A stretch of DNA of 6,486 nucleotides from an uncultured Eubacteriales bacterium (GTDB taxonomy: Bacteria > Bacillota_A > Clostridia > Christensenellales > Aristaeellaceae), in contig USEE01000082.1 in assembly GCA_900553645.1 (NCBI GenBank), positions 1 through 6,486 on the forward strand, read 5' to 3'. Of this stretch, positions 1 to 6,262 are shown in pieces. A model generated the notes under the pieces. That model was not told where the DNA came from. It made no database searches and worked only from the letters and a program-made list of their open reading frames with translations. How positions within the stretch are numbered: the first letter of the stretch is position 1; each line of letters starts with the position of its first letter. The translations under genes were made by a program, and so were the position numbers.

Positions 1-373
1 TGACGTTGTTCATGATTTCCATGGGAGCGTTCGTGGCTGCCTCGACCGCGCCCACCGCATTCGAGGCGGAGTCGGTGATGTCGCCGACATCCTCCAAGAT
101 CTGGTCGAGGCGCATGATCTCGAGATTCGCCGCATCCACGGTCAAGGACACGCGATCGACGAGTGGATCGACCTTGTCTATAGCGGGCTCGAGCGATTTC
201 GTGATGCGTTGCACGCTTTCAAGCGTCGGGTCGAGTTGCTCCTTCATTTTGTCGACCGTGGTGCGCGTTTTGCGCACGGTGATGACAAGCTCGATCACGA
301 ACCACACCAAAGCCACGCCGAGCACCACGTACACGATAGGCAAAACCACGCCCATAACTTCGCCGAAATCCAT
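1..373 (-). CDS. DUF948-like membrane-anchored protein, 3' part outside window
   Basis: The reading frame opens with ATG at 373-371 and stays open to the window edge, giving 124 residues with no stop. A GGAGG ribosome binding site at 381-385 lies 7 nt upstream and fixes the start. Residues about 7-33 form one hydrophobic segment (VVLPIVYVVLGVALVWFVIE core), followed by basic VRKTR. That suggests a single N-terminal anchor with the rest in the cytoplasm. The remainder is hydrophilic and heptad-like (repeated LDP, LEPAIDKVDPLVDRV patterns), as in DUF948 proteins, whose function is unknown. It lies 164 bp downstream of the rarA fragment on the same strand, an order I recall from Coriobacteria but cannot check here. 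Family assignment rests on architecture and composition. The C-terminus is not in the window. Confidence 0.75.
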   Translation of the reverse strand, partial: MDFGEVMGVVLPIVYVVLGVALVWFVIELVITVRKTRTTVDKMKEQLDPTLESVQRITKSLEPAIDKVDPLVDRVSLTVDAANLEIMRLDQILEDVGDITDSASNAVGAVEAATNAPMEIMNNV

Positions 374-537
374 CAGACGCCTCCTTCATATATCCACATA
401 CGCCGCCAACTATAGCATGCGGTCTTGGATTCTACCCCGCCGACGCATGTGTTTACACCCGCCGTTCATAGCGGTTGCAATGCGGTTACCTTCGAAAAGA
501 CGTGGGGTTTTGCCTTGCGCCCCTTAAGAAGAAGCGC

Positions 538-1443
538 CTAACGGGCACCCGTTTCCTCGCCTTCGGAAGCATCCCGCGCGCCCGGTTTCCTCTGCCCGCT
601 GCGCACACCGTTCGCCTCGACATCGACCGACCTTCCCTTCGGCAGCTCGGCCCCATGATGGACCCCCGCCGCCGCATGGGGAACCTGCGCCCTATCTCGG
701 GCCGCCGTACGCACGGCCTGCGCCCGATCGCGCGCTGCGGCATCTACGCGATACGCCTCCCAACCGCGCTCGGAGGGATGATAGAAGCAACCGCGCTCAA
801 GCCCTTCGGGCAGATAGCGCTGATCGACCCAGCCTGCAGGATAATCGTGCGGATATTTGTACACGCCATAGTGCTCGGAGCCGGGACGGTGCCTGTCACG
901 GAGATAGTCGGGGACATCGCGCTTGGGCCCGTTGCGCACTTCCGCCAAGGCGGCATCGATACCCGCCTCGCACGCGTTGCTTTTCGGCGCAAGAGCTATA
1001 TAGGTGGCCGCCTGCGCCAAGTTGATGCGGCATTCGGGATACCCGATGACCTCCGCTGATTTGAACGCGGCCGCGGCCACCAGCAATGCCTGAGGATCGG
1101 CATTGCCCACGTCCTCAGACGCGTGGATGAGCATACGGCGAGCGATATATTTGGGGTCCTCTCCCCCATCGATCATACGGGCGAGCCAATACAGCGCCGC
1201 ATCGGGATCGGAGCCGCGCATGGACTTGATGAACGCCGAGATGATGTCGTAGTGCATATCCTTGTTCTTGTCGTAGGGCAGCGTGCGGTGCGGCGTGGCG
1301 GCGCGCACGTTGTCCTCGGTGATGCGCGCGGGCTTCTTCGCCGTGCCGGGCTCCACCATGCCGGCCGCCAGCTCGAGCGTGGTGAGGGCCCCGCGGCCGT
1401 CGCCGCCGGCCAGAAGGACGATGGCGTCGCGCGCCCTCGCGTC
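538..1443 (-). CDS. rarA: Replication-associated recombination protein A (RarA/MgsA), N-terminus missing
   Basis: RarA is a tetrameric AAA+ ATPase that acts at stalled replication forks and binds single-stranded DNA ends and SSB. This fragment (about 300 residues, stop at 540-538) starts inside the AAA lid, with the [14 protein letters not shown] segment typical of the family's sensor-2 region. It then runs through the C-terminal oligomerisation domain: [26 protein letters not shown], then [16 protein letters not shown], then [20 protein letters not shown] tail of about 70 residues rich in Arg and Ala follows, including two AARDRAQ copies. Family members are about 440 residues or longer. The Walker A, Walker B and sensor-1 parts (roughly the first 200 residues) are absent because the frame runs into unrelated sequence at 1428-1443. 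The ATG at 1458 lies in the oppF-derived sequence and is not a real start. Ile codons are 11 ATC and 1 ATA, unlike the genes to the right. The fragment could not work as an ATPase. Confidence 0.9.
   Translation of the reverse strand, partial: DARARDAIVLLAGGDGRGALTTLELAAGMVEPGTAKKPARITEDNVRAATPHRTLPYDKNKDMHYDIISAFIKSMRGSDPDAALYWLARMIDGGEDPKYIARRMLIHASEDVGNADPQALLVAAAAFKSAEVIGYPECRINLAQAATYIALAPKSNACEAGIDAALAEVRNGPKRDVPDYLRDRHRPGSEHYGVYKYPHDYPAGWVDQRYLPEGLERGCFYHPSERGWEAYRVDAAARDRAQAVRTAARDRAQVPHAAAGVHHGAELPKGRSVDVEANGVRSGQRKPGARDASEGEETGAR
1428..1443. other. Chimeric junction between a rarA and an oppF fragment
   Basis: Read on the minus strand, this stretch still fits RarA (DARARDA). Read on the plus strand, it already fits OppF (RALAS, just after the expected signature helix). 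Coding similarity switches from one family to the other within about 16 bp, and both genes lose their 5' halves here. The overlap is GC-rich and could be shared microhomology. Ile codon choice changes abruptly across it. No inverted repeats, transposase or integrase is visible at the point. An assembly or library chimera is the most likely cause; a real rearrangement is possible. Confidence 0.7.
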
Positions 1444-1900
1444 CAACCCGGAGTTCATAGTGTGCGACGAGCCAATCTCCGCGCTGGACGTGTCAATACA
1501 GGCGCAGGTCGTAAACGAATTGGAGGAGCTGCAGGCCAGCCTTGGCCTGACCTACCTGTTCGTAAGCCACGATCTGTCGATGGTAAGGCACATATCGCAC
1601 GACGTGGGCGTTATGTACCTCGGCCATATGGTCGAGATGGCGCCGGTCGAGGAGCTGTTTGCGCACATGCAGCATCCCTACACGCGCGCGCTGCTGTCTG
1701 CGGTGCCGATAGCCGATCCCGATCTCGCGGCCAAGAGCCAGCGCATAGTAATTCAGGGCGATGTGCCCACCCCGATAGACCCGCCCAGCGGGTGCCCGTT
1801 CCGCACGCGCTGCCCTTACGCCCAGGATATTTGCGCCAAGCAGCGCCCCGAAATGCGCGACATAGGCGGCGGACACTACTGCGCGTGCTATATGGTCTGA
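1430..1900 (+). CDS. oppF: Oligopeptide ABC transporter ATP-binding protein (OppF type), N-terminus missing
   Basis: This is the C-terminal half (156 residues) of one of the two ATPases that power Opp/Dpp peptide import at the inner face of the membrane. Residues about 9-15 are the Walker B strand and catalytic Glu (FIVCDEP). SALD (17-20) is the D-loop and VSHD (45-48) holds the switch His. The oligopeptide-transporter C-terminal domain follows ([12 protein letters not shown], then [24 protein letters not shown] and a final HYCAC). The [18 protein letters not shown] wording favours OppF over OppD. Walker A, the Q-loop and the LSGGQ signature (about 165-175 residues of a usual 310-330) are missing because of the junction at 1428-1443. 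The ATG codons further left in the frame lie in sequence antisense to rarA and are not starts. Ile codons are 7 ATA and 2 ATT. Confidence 0.9.
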   Translation, partial: RALASNPEFIVCDEPISALDVSIQAQVVNELEELQASLGLTYLFVSHDLSMVRHISHDVGVMYLGHMVEMAPVEELFAHMQHPYTRALLSAVPIADPDLAAKSQRIVIQGDVPTPIDPPSGCPFRTRCPYAQDICAKQRPEMRDIGGGHYCACYMV

Positions 1901-1913
1901 CGATAGCACAGTC

Positions 1914-1944
1914 AAGCGCGGCGATAACTTCCGCCGCGCTTTGT
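1914..1944 (+). terminator. Probable intrinsic terminator after oppF
   Basis: A perfect 9-bp GC-rich stem (AAGCGCGGC at 1914-1922 pairing with GCCGCGCTT at 1933-1941, 10-nt loop) begins 13 nt after the oppF stop. It is followed by a short, poor T tract (TTTG), so termination may be incomplete. It fits oppF being the last gene of an opp operon. Confidence 0.55.
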
Positions 1945-2018
1945 CATGCCTGAAAATATATAATGGAACATATATGGCGAATTTCAAGGCAGTAAGCGAA
2001 GCTTTTCCAATTGCGCTC

Positions 2019-2181
2019 TAGAGTGTGTCTCAAAAATTCCTTAATCCGCAATTTCGGGCGTCGCTCCGCCATTTCTGCGTCACAAGGCTCGACTTAGCGC
2101 TGCTAAGCCTTCGGATTTATTCCTTGAACTGACGAAAAATCCACTCGAACTTGCGGATTGTCCCGCTTGAGACACACTCTA
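2019..2181. mobile_element. MITE-like palindromic element with 13-bp terminal inverted repeats and TA flanks
   Basis: The ends GAGTGTGTCTCAA (2021-2033) and TTGAGACACACTC (2167-2179) are exact reverse complements. A TA dinucleotide flanks each side (2019-2020 and 2180-2181). Further inverted pairs are nested inside: AATCCGCAA (2043-2051) with TTGCGGATT (2151-2159), and CTTAGC (2093-2098) with GCTAAG (2102-2107) around a 3-nt loop at the centre. The whole 159-bp core can therefore fold as one long imperfect hairpin. No open reading frame of useful size lies inside. A TA duplication is the target-site habit of IS630/Tc1-mariner transposases, so a non-autonomous element mobilised by one is the best guess. 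It occupies the oppF-cca gap, downstream of the oppF hairpin and just upstream of the cca promoter. No copy number can be seen from one window. Confidence 0.7.
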
Positions 2182-2212
2182 AAGCAAAGAAAGCGGCTTT
2201 ACCAATGTAGGC

Positions 2213-2241
2213 TTGCTAATCGTCTGTGACATGCTTATAAT
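2213..2241 (+). promoter_or_regulatory. Sigma70/sigmaA-type promoter for cca
   Basis: TTGCTA at 2213-2218 (4 of 6 to TTGACA) and a perfect TATAAT at 2236-2241 are separated by 17 bp, the ideal spacing. The expected start of transcription is near 2248, leaving a leader of about 35 nt before the cca ATG. The promoter begins 31 bp after the MITE-like element, so insertion of that element could have altered upstream regulation. Confidence 0.75.
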
Positions 2242-2282
2242 AAATGATACAGCGATAAATCCGATTCACAGGGGGTGGCAGC

Positions 2283-3503
2283 ATGACGATAACCATGCCG
2301 CCTCAGGCACAGCGCGCGCTTGCGGCTCTGGAAAGCGCGGGCTATGAGGCATACATAGTCGGCGGCTGTGTGCGTGACGAGCTGATGGGCCGCACGCCGG
2401 GCGACTACGACATAACCACGTCCGCTCTGCCTGAGCAGGTGGAGCAGTGCTTTGCGGGCGAACGCACAATCCCCACGGGCATAAAGCACGGCACGGTAAC
2501 GGTGGTGCTGGACGGTATGCCGCTTGAAATAACCACATACCGCGCCGACGGCGAGTATACCGATCACCGCCGCCCCGACAGCGTGTCGTTTTCGACAAAG
2601 CTCGGCGACGACCTGTGCCGCCGCGACTTTACGATAAATGCAATGGCGTTCAGCCCCAGGCGCGGCCTGGTCGATATGTACGAAGGCAGACAGGACATAG
2701 CCCGCCGCACGGTGCGCTGTGTGGGCGAGCCTGACCGCCGATTCGACGAGGACGCACTGCGTATGCTGCGCGCGGTGAGGTTCGCGGCGGTGCTGGACTT
2801 CGACATAGACCGCGACACGCTTAACGCCTTAATAAATCGCACAGGCGATATATCCTACGTGGCGCGCGAACGCGTATTTGCTGAGCTGAACAAGGCCGTG
2901 CTCGCCCACCATCCGCAAAAGGCGTTTCGCGCGGGGAAAAGGCTGGTACTTGCGGCGCTCGAAATGCCGGATGGCTTGCCGGAGTATGACGATGCGATTG
3001 AGACGATGACACTTCTGCCCGCTGATGCGGCGCTCAGGTGGGCGGCACTGCTCAGCGGCACGGGCGCGGACGGCGCAAAGGCCGCGCTTACTGAATTGCG
3101 CGCGCCCAATTCGATTATAGGCCGCACCTGCGCGGCGATTGCAAACCGCACGCGCAATGTTAAGCCCGAACGCGAAAAAGTGCTGGGGGCACTAAGCGAA
3201 CTGGGCGAGGAATGTCTGACCGACGCGCTGACGCTGGCAGCGGCGCAGGCGACACACGCGGGCGATGCAGCGCGCGCCGATGCGCTGACACAATCCGTAA
3301 CCCTCGCGCACAAACTGGTTGGGGAGAACGCGTGCTTTACGGTGAGGCAGCTCGCGATAGGCGGCAATGACCTGCGCAGTCTGGGTTTCTCAGGCCGGGC
3401 GATAGGCGAGACACTGAATGCGCTGCTCATAGACGTAATCCATTCGCGTATAAGCAATGAGCGAGAAGCGCTTTTAAGCCGCGCAAGTGCCCTGCTCAAG
3501 TAA
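2283..3503 (+). CDS. cca: tRNA nucleotidyltransferase (CCA-adding enzyme)
   Basis: This cytoplasmic enzyme adds or repairs the 3'-terminal CCA of tRNAs from CTP and ATP without a template. At 406 residues it has the usual length of the Firmicutes-type class II enzyme. The catalytic head shows GGCVRD (27-32), the metal-binding pair in GDYDIT (Asp41, Asp43), CRRDFTINAMAF (112-123) and the nucleotide-selecting EDALR within EDALRMLRAVRFA (156-168). Next comes RERVFAELNKA, which leads into the tRNA-binding neck and body, and the end carries IGGNDLRSLGFSGRAIGETLN. No HD phosphohydrolase signature is evident. I start at the ATG at 2283 because a purine-rich AGGGGGTGG (2270-2278) lies just upstream; a second ATG at 2295 would fit it less well. 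It appears monocistronic, with its own promoter and a strong terminator. A-adding-only or C-adding-only activity cannot be excluded from sequence, but no such partner gene is visible. Confidence 0.95.
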   Translation: MTITMPPQAQRALAALESAGYEAYIVGGCVRDELMGRTPGDYDITTSALPEQVEQCFAGERTIPTGIKHGTVTVVLDGMPLEITTYRADGEYTDHRRPDSVSFSTKLGDDLCRRDFTINAMAFSPRRGLVDMYEGRQDIARRTVRCVGEPDRRFDEDALRMLRAVRFAAVLDFDIDRDTLNALINRTGDISYVARERVFAELNKAVLAHHPQKAFRAGKRLVLAALEMPDGLPEYDDAIETMTLLPADAALRWAALLSGTGADGAKAALTELRAPNSIIGRTCAAIANRTRNVKPEREKVLGALSELGEECLTDALTLAAAQATHAGDAARADALTQSVTLAHKLVGENACFTVRQLAIGGNDLRSLGFSGRAIGETLNALLIDVIHSRISNEREALLSRASALLK

Positions 3504-3518
3504 AGCGCAATCGAATAT

Positions 3519-3563
3519 AAAAAACGGGCTGCTTCACATTCACATGAAGCAGCCCGAACTTTT
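3519..3563. terminator. Bidirectional intrinsic terminator between cca and the GlmU-type gene
   Basis: A perfect 12-bp stem pairs CGGGCTGCTTCA (3525-3536) with TGAAGCAGCCCG (3545-3556) around an 8-nt loop. On the minus strand it is followed by six Ts (A run at 3519-3524), a textbook terminator for the gene ending at 3575. On the plus strand it is followed by AACTTTT, weaker but adequate for cca, whose stop is 15 nt upstream of the A run. One hairpin therefore serves two convergent genes. Confidence 0.85.
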
Positions 3564-3574
3564 GCGGTATTAAA

Positions 3575-4321
3575 TTACTTGGCCTCGGCCTGACGCTTGA
3601 GCAGCACCTTTTCGGCGTTCTCCAGCTCTTCCTGGGTGTTCACGCCCAGAATCTGATCGGCGTCGTTGATAACGGAGGTGCCGACCTTGCCGCCCATGCT
3701 CTTGATAATCTTGGGGGTATCGGTCAGGTAGTACTCGCCCTGAGCGTTGTTGTTCTTCAGCTGGGCAAGAGCCTTGAACAGCCACTCGGACTTGAATACG
3801 TACACGCCCGGAGTAACCTCGCGGATCTTGGCCTGCTCGGGGGTGCAGTCCTTCTGCTCCACGATGTCGACCATGTTGCCGTTCTCGTCGCGGATGATGC
3901 GGCCGTATGCCGGGGGAACCTCGGTCATGGCGGTCAGCAGGGTAACGGCGTTGCCGTCCGCGGCGTGCTTGCGGAACAGCTCCTTGAACGTCTCCTGCTT
4001 GAACAGGGGCATGTCGCCGAAGCATACCAGCACGTCGCCGGTGTAGCCCGCCAGCTCGTCCTTGGCCATCGAGGTCGCGTGGCCGGTGCCCAGCTGCTCG
4101 GTCTGCATTACAAACTTGTAATCGCCCGGGAACGCGGCCTTTACGGTATCGGCCATGTAGCCGACCACGATAACCGTATCCTCGTGCGGGATAAACGAAA
4201 TGTTTTCCAGTACGTAGCTTAGAAGAGTGCGGCCTGCCGCCTCGCGCATAACCTTAGGCAGGTGTGCCTTCTCACTGTTAAGACGCTTGCCTTTACCGGC
4301 AGCCAATACTATTGCCTTCAT
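3575..4321 (-). CDS. Stand-alone GlmU-type nucleotidyltransferase (probable UDP-GlcNAc pyrophosphorylase domain)
   Basis: The 248-residue protein matches only the N-terminal half of GlmU, which joins UTP and GlcNAc-1-phosphate into UDP-GlcNAc for peptidoglycan. Visible motifs: LAAGKGKRL (6-14), LPKV with its phosphate-binding Lys23, EQLGTGHA (75-82), the metal-site Asp103 in FGDMPL, YGRIIRDENGNMVDIVEQKD (139-158), GEYYLTD (195-201) and Asn228 in GVN near the end. The left-handed beta-helix acetyltransferase half (usual total about 450 residues) is absent, and the gene ends cleanly before a terminator, so this is not a truncation. The usual ExNTG is EVTPG at 168-172, an altered sugar-site residue. 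I chose the ATG at 4321 because GGAGGG lies 8 nt upstream and MKAIVLAAG is the family N-terminus. An upstream in-frame codon at 4384 adds 21 unrelated residues. The exact substrate is inferred. Confidence 0.82.
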   Translation of the reverse strand: MKAIVLAAGKGKRLNSEKAHLPKVMREAAGRTLLSYVLENISFIPHEDTVIVVGYMADTVKAAFPGDYKFVMQTEQLGTGHATSMAKDELAGYTGDVLVCFGDMPLFKQETFKELFRKHAADGNAVTLLTAMTEVPPAYGRIIRDENGNMVDIVEQKDCTPEQAKIREVTPGVYVFKSEWLFKALAQLKNNNAQGEYYLTDTPKIIKSMGGKVGTSVINDADQILGVNTQEELENAEKVLLKRQAEAK

Positions 4322-4384
4322 GTAAAAATCCCTCCGACTATCTCTATGGATAGGGCATATTGCGGACATATTCCGTACACGCAT

Positions 4385-4413
4385 ATTATATCATGTCTTT
4401 TATGATTTGAAAA
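4385..4413 (-). promoter_or_regulatory. Sigma70/sigmaA-type promoter for the GlmU-type gene
   Basis: On the minus strand, TTTTCA (4413-4408; 4 of 6 to TTGACA) and a perfect TATAAT (4390-4385) are 17 bp apart. Transcription would start near 4378, leaving a leader of about 57 nt that contains a small CTATC/GATAG inverted pair just before the ribosome binding site. It lets the gene be expressed independently of the macrodomain-sirtuin operon upstream. Confidence 0.75.
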
Positions 4414-4558
4414 TAGGAAAAACAGAATTTCTACCACGATGAAAGTAATTTTAAGCTTCCGATAACATACGCGCCGAAACGTTTGTATATGCGTCAATAG
4501 GATGGTTAGGTATAAGTGCGGGGGGGAGTGCAGCGCACCAAACACAGTGCATTTCACC

Positions 4559-5422
4559 TTACAGCGACGCCAGCACCGCACCTATATCACTGTCGAGCAG
4601 AATGCTCTGCCGCTGTATTTCGGACGGAACAATTGCTTCGCCCTTGTTTATGCAGCAATATGTCGCATGTGGATTGCGCGCCGCCATCTGCCAGAAGGGG
4701 TACTTGATTACAATCGGGGTATTATACCCAACCCCCAGCTCCATCATCAAAATCCTCTGCCCCTCGCGCGTGCGCAGGAAGTTCGAATACCGCTCAGCCG
4801 CCTCGTGCCAGCCCTCGTCTTCGACAAACTTGTCGTCCGCGCGCAGGTTCATAGTCATGGGTTTCCCGCAGTGCGGGCACTTGGGTAATAGCTCGGTTGG
4901 TACCTTCATATTGCGCTGCCGCTCGACCATCTGCCTTACAATCTGCTCGTTGTCGAACGTCTCCTGACAGCACGGCTCCGAGCACTGGAACAGCCCGTAA
5001 TCGCCCTGCGTATAGAACAGACGCTTCTTGTCAAACCCGGCCTTCTGAAAGCAGTGGTCCACGTTGGTGGTTATGACAAAGTAGTCCTTGTCCCTGACGA
5101 ACTGTAAAAGCTGCTGATACACGGGCTTGGGCGCGTCCATGTACCGGTTAATCAGTATGTACCTGCTCCAGTACGCCCAGTGCTCCTCATCCGACTCAAA
5201 CGGATAGAACCCGCCCGAATACATGTCGCTGAATCCGTACCTGCGCCCAAAATCCGAAAAATACCTTTCAAACCGTTCGCCCGAGTAGGTAAAACCCGCC
5301 GCCGTGGACAGTCCCGCCCCGGCTCCGATTATAACCGCGTCCGCGTCATCCAGCGCCGCGCGTAGCTTCTTAATATCGTCCGCTATATTGTCGCTTTTAG
5401 GCATAAACCAGCCGCTCATCAT
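4559..5422 (-). CDS. Class M sirtuin (SirTM), NAD-dependent protein ADP-ribosyltransferase
   Basis: SirTM enzymes transfer ADP-ribose from NAD+ to protein targets rather than deacylating them. The 287-residue product has the Rossmann NAD loop GAGAGLSTAAGFTYSG (33-48), TTNVDHCFQKAG (118-129) and FYTQGDYGLFQC (136-147). Where deacylating sirtuins have the catalytic His of the HG motif, this has Gln139. Asn120 and Gln139 match, by my recollection, the pair needed for ADP-ribosylation in the streptococcal enzyme. Cys147, Cys151 or Cys152, Cys182 and Cys185 (CPHC) form the structural zinc site. ELGVGYNTPIVIKYPFW (228-244) is a SirTM-type signature. I chose the ATG at 5422 because AAAGG (5435-5431) lies 8 nt upstream; ATG 5419 is an alternative, and the in-frame GTG at 5428 overlaps the ribosome binding site. 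It follows the macrodomain gene by 33 nt, so the two are probably co-transcribed. No convincing terminator follows. Confidence 0.92.
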   Translation of the reverse strand: MMSGWFMPKSDNIADDIKKLRAALDDADAVIIGAGAGLSTAAGFTYSGERFERYFSDFGRRYGFSDMYSGGFYPFESDEEHWAYWSRYILINRYMDAPKPVYQQLLQFVRDKDYFVITTNVDHCFQKAGFDKKRLFYTQGDYGLFQCSEPCCQETFDNEQIVRQMVERQRNMKVPTELLPKCPHCGKPMTMNLRADDKFVEDEGWHEAAERYSNFLRTREGQRILMMELGVGYNTPIVIKYPFWQMAARNPHATYCCINKGEAIVPSEIQRQSILLDSDIGAVLASL

Positions 5423-5455
5423 GCGCACCGCCTTTCAGTGCCGCCCATAGCGCCG

Positions 5456-6241
5456 TTATTTCGACAGCAGCAAATTGTATATGCCCTCGTCCATTTGCTT
5501 GAATACATTGAATATCACCCTGATCTTGTCGTTGCCTGTGGCCTTGTGTGCGCGTACCGTGTCTATCGCGATCTGCGCCGCCAGCTTGTTGGGGAAGCAG
5601 AACTCGCCGGTCGATATGCAGCAGAATGCCACGCTTTTTAGTCCCGCGTCCGCCGCAGCATCCAGACAGCTCTGATAGCACGACCTGAGCGCCGCTAGGT
5701 CAGCATCCTTGACCCGCCCATTTACTATCGGCCCCACTGTATGCAATATATATTTGCAGGGCAGGTTGAAGCCGGGCGTAAGCTTGGCCATGCCGGTGGG
5801 CTCGCTGTGCCCCTGCTCCTGCATCATCTGCGCGCAGTATAGCCGCAGTTCCACGCCCGCGAACGTGTGTATCGCGTTGTCTATGCAGCCGTGGTTGGGG
5901 CAGAAGCACCCCAGCATTTGCGAGTTGGCGGCGTTGACTATCGCGTCGCAGCGGAGCGTGGTAATATCGCCGCGCCATACCGCTATGCCGTCGGCGGAGT
6001 AGTTGAGCGCATCCGCGTCCGTAATGCCCTTGCGCGCAATTTCCTCTTTAAGGTAGTCGTCCTGCACTTTCAGAAATTCGTCCGAAGCCGGCGCAGCGTG
6101 GCGCGTGTTGAACAGCGCGCGCAGAAACTGCCGCTGTGCCTCCGCTTCGGCAGGTATGCTCACTGCGGAACCGGCCCCGCACTCGTCCAGTAACGCCCGT
6201 ATAAGGTACAGCCGCCGCTCGGCCTGATTCATCTGGTTCAT
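5456..6241 (-). CDS. Zinc-type macrodomain protein, probable ADP-ribosyl hydrolase partner of SirTM
   Basis: Macrodomains bind and often hydrolyse ADP-ribose on proteins; the zinc-type members encoded beside SirTM reverse its modification. In this 261-residue protein, residues 1-80 form a charged, probably helical N-terminal extension. The macro core starts at about 86 (IAVWRGDITTLRCDAIVNAANSQMLGC), with the ADP-ribose-binding Asp92 and the NAAN loop (103-106). The zinc-macro signature follows at 111-125 (GCFCPNHGCIDNAIH), with likely ligands Cys112, His117 and Cys119; Cys114 is an extra nearby Cys. ILHTVGPIVNG and AFCCISTGEFCFPNKLAAQIAI complete the core, the latter being the diphosphate loop. 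I chose the ATG at 6241 because AGGAGG lies 7 nt upstream; the frame extends to 6367 but that part overlaps the promoter. It is the first gene of a two-gene operon with SirTM. Neither gcvH-like nor lplA-like genes adjoin it. Confidence 0.93.
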   Translation of the reverse strand: MNQMNQAERRLYLIRALLDECGAGSAVSIPAEAEAQRQFLRALFNTRHAAPASDEFLKVQDDYLKEEIARKGITDADALNYSADGIAVWRGDITTLRCDAIVNAANSQMLGCFCPNHGCIDNAIHTFAGVELRLYCAQMMQEQGHSEPTGMAKLTPGFNLPCKYILHTVGPIVNGRVKDADLAALRSCYQSCLDAAADAGLKSVAFCCISTGEFCFPNKLAAQIAIDTVRAHKATGNDKIRVIFNVFKQMDEGIYNLLLSK

Positions 6242-6262
6242 AAAGATTCCTCCTATGCATAA

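Noticed and set aside
374..537. Possible promoter before the DUF948-like gene (TATAGT near 411-416, minus strand)
   Set aside because: No acceptable -35 hexamer lies 16-18 bp upstream. The gene could equally be read through from rarA. Nothing else is visible in this gap.
475..1059. Plus-strand frame of 194 codons opposite rarA
   Set aside because: It overlaps a strongly recognised gene on the other strand and has no domain or ribosome binding site.
1283..1429. Upstream in-frame extension of oppF to an ATG at 1283
   Set aside because: This part is the reverse strand of rarA and lacks the Q-loop and LSGGQ signature that should precede the Walker B strand.
1123..1953. Long plus-strand frame of 276 codons crossing the junction
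   Set aside because: It is antisense to rarA on one side and out of frame with oppF on the other. Its translation is Arg/Gly-rich with no recognisable domain, as expected of shadow frames in GC-rich DNA.
2019..2181. CRISPR repeat or riboswitch reading of the palindromic element
   Set aside because: There is no repeat-spacer periodicity. The perfect outer inverted repeat with TA flanks fits a transposable element better than any aptamer I know.
4322..4384. 21-residue N-terminal extension of the GlmU-type protein
   Set aside because: It precedes the universal MKAIVLAAG start and overlaps the ribosome binding site and leader. Its first codon coincides with the edge of the -10 element.
4528..4538. 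Small hairpin (GTGC/GCAC) after the sirtuin gene as a terminator
   Set aside because: The stem is only 4 bp with a 3-nt loop and is followed on the minus strand by a C run (complement of seven Gs at 4520-4526), not Ts.
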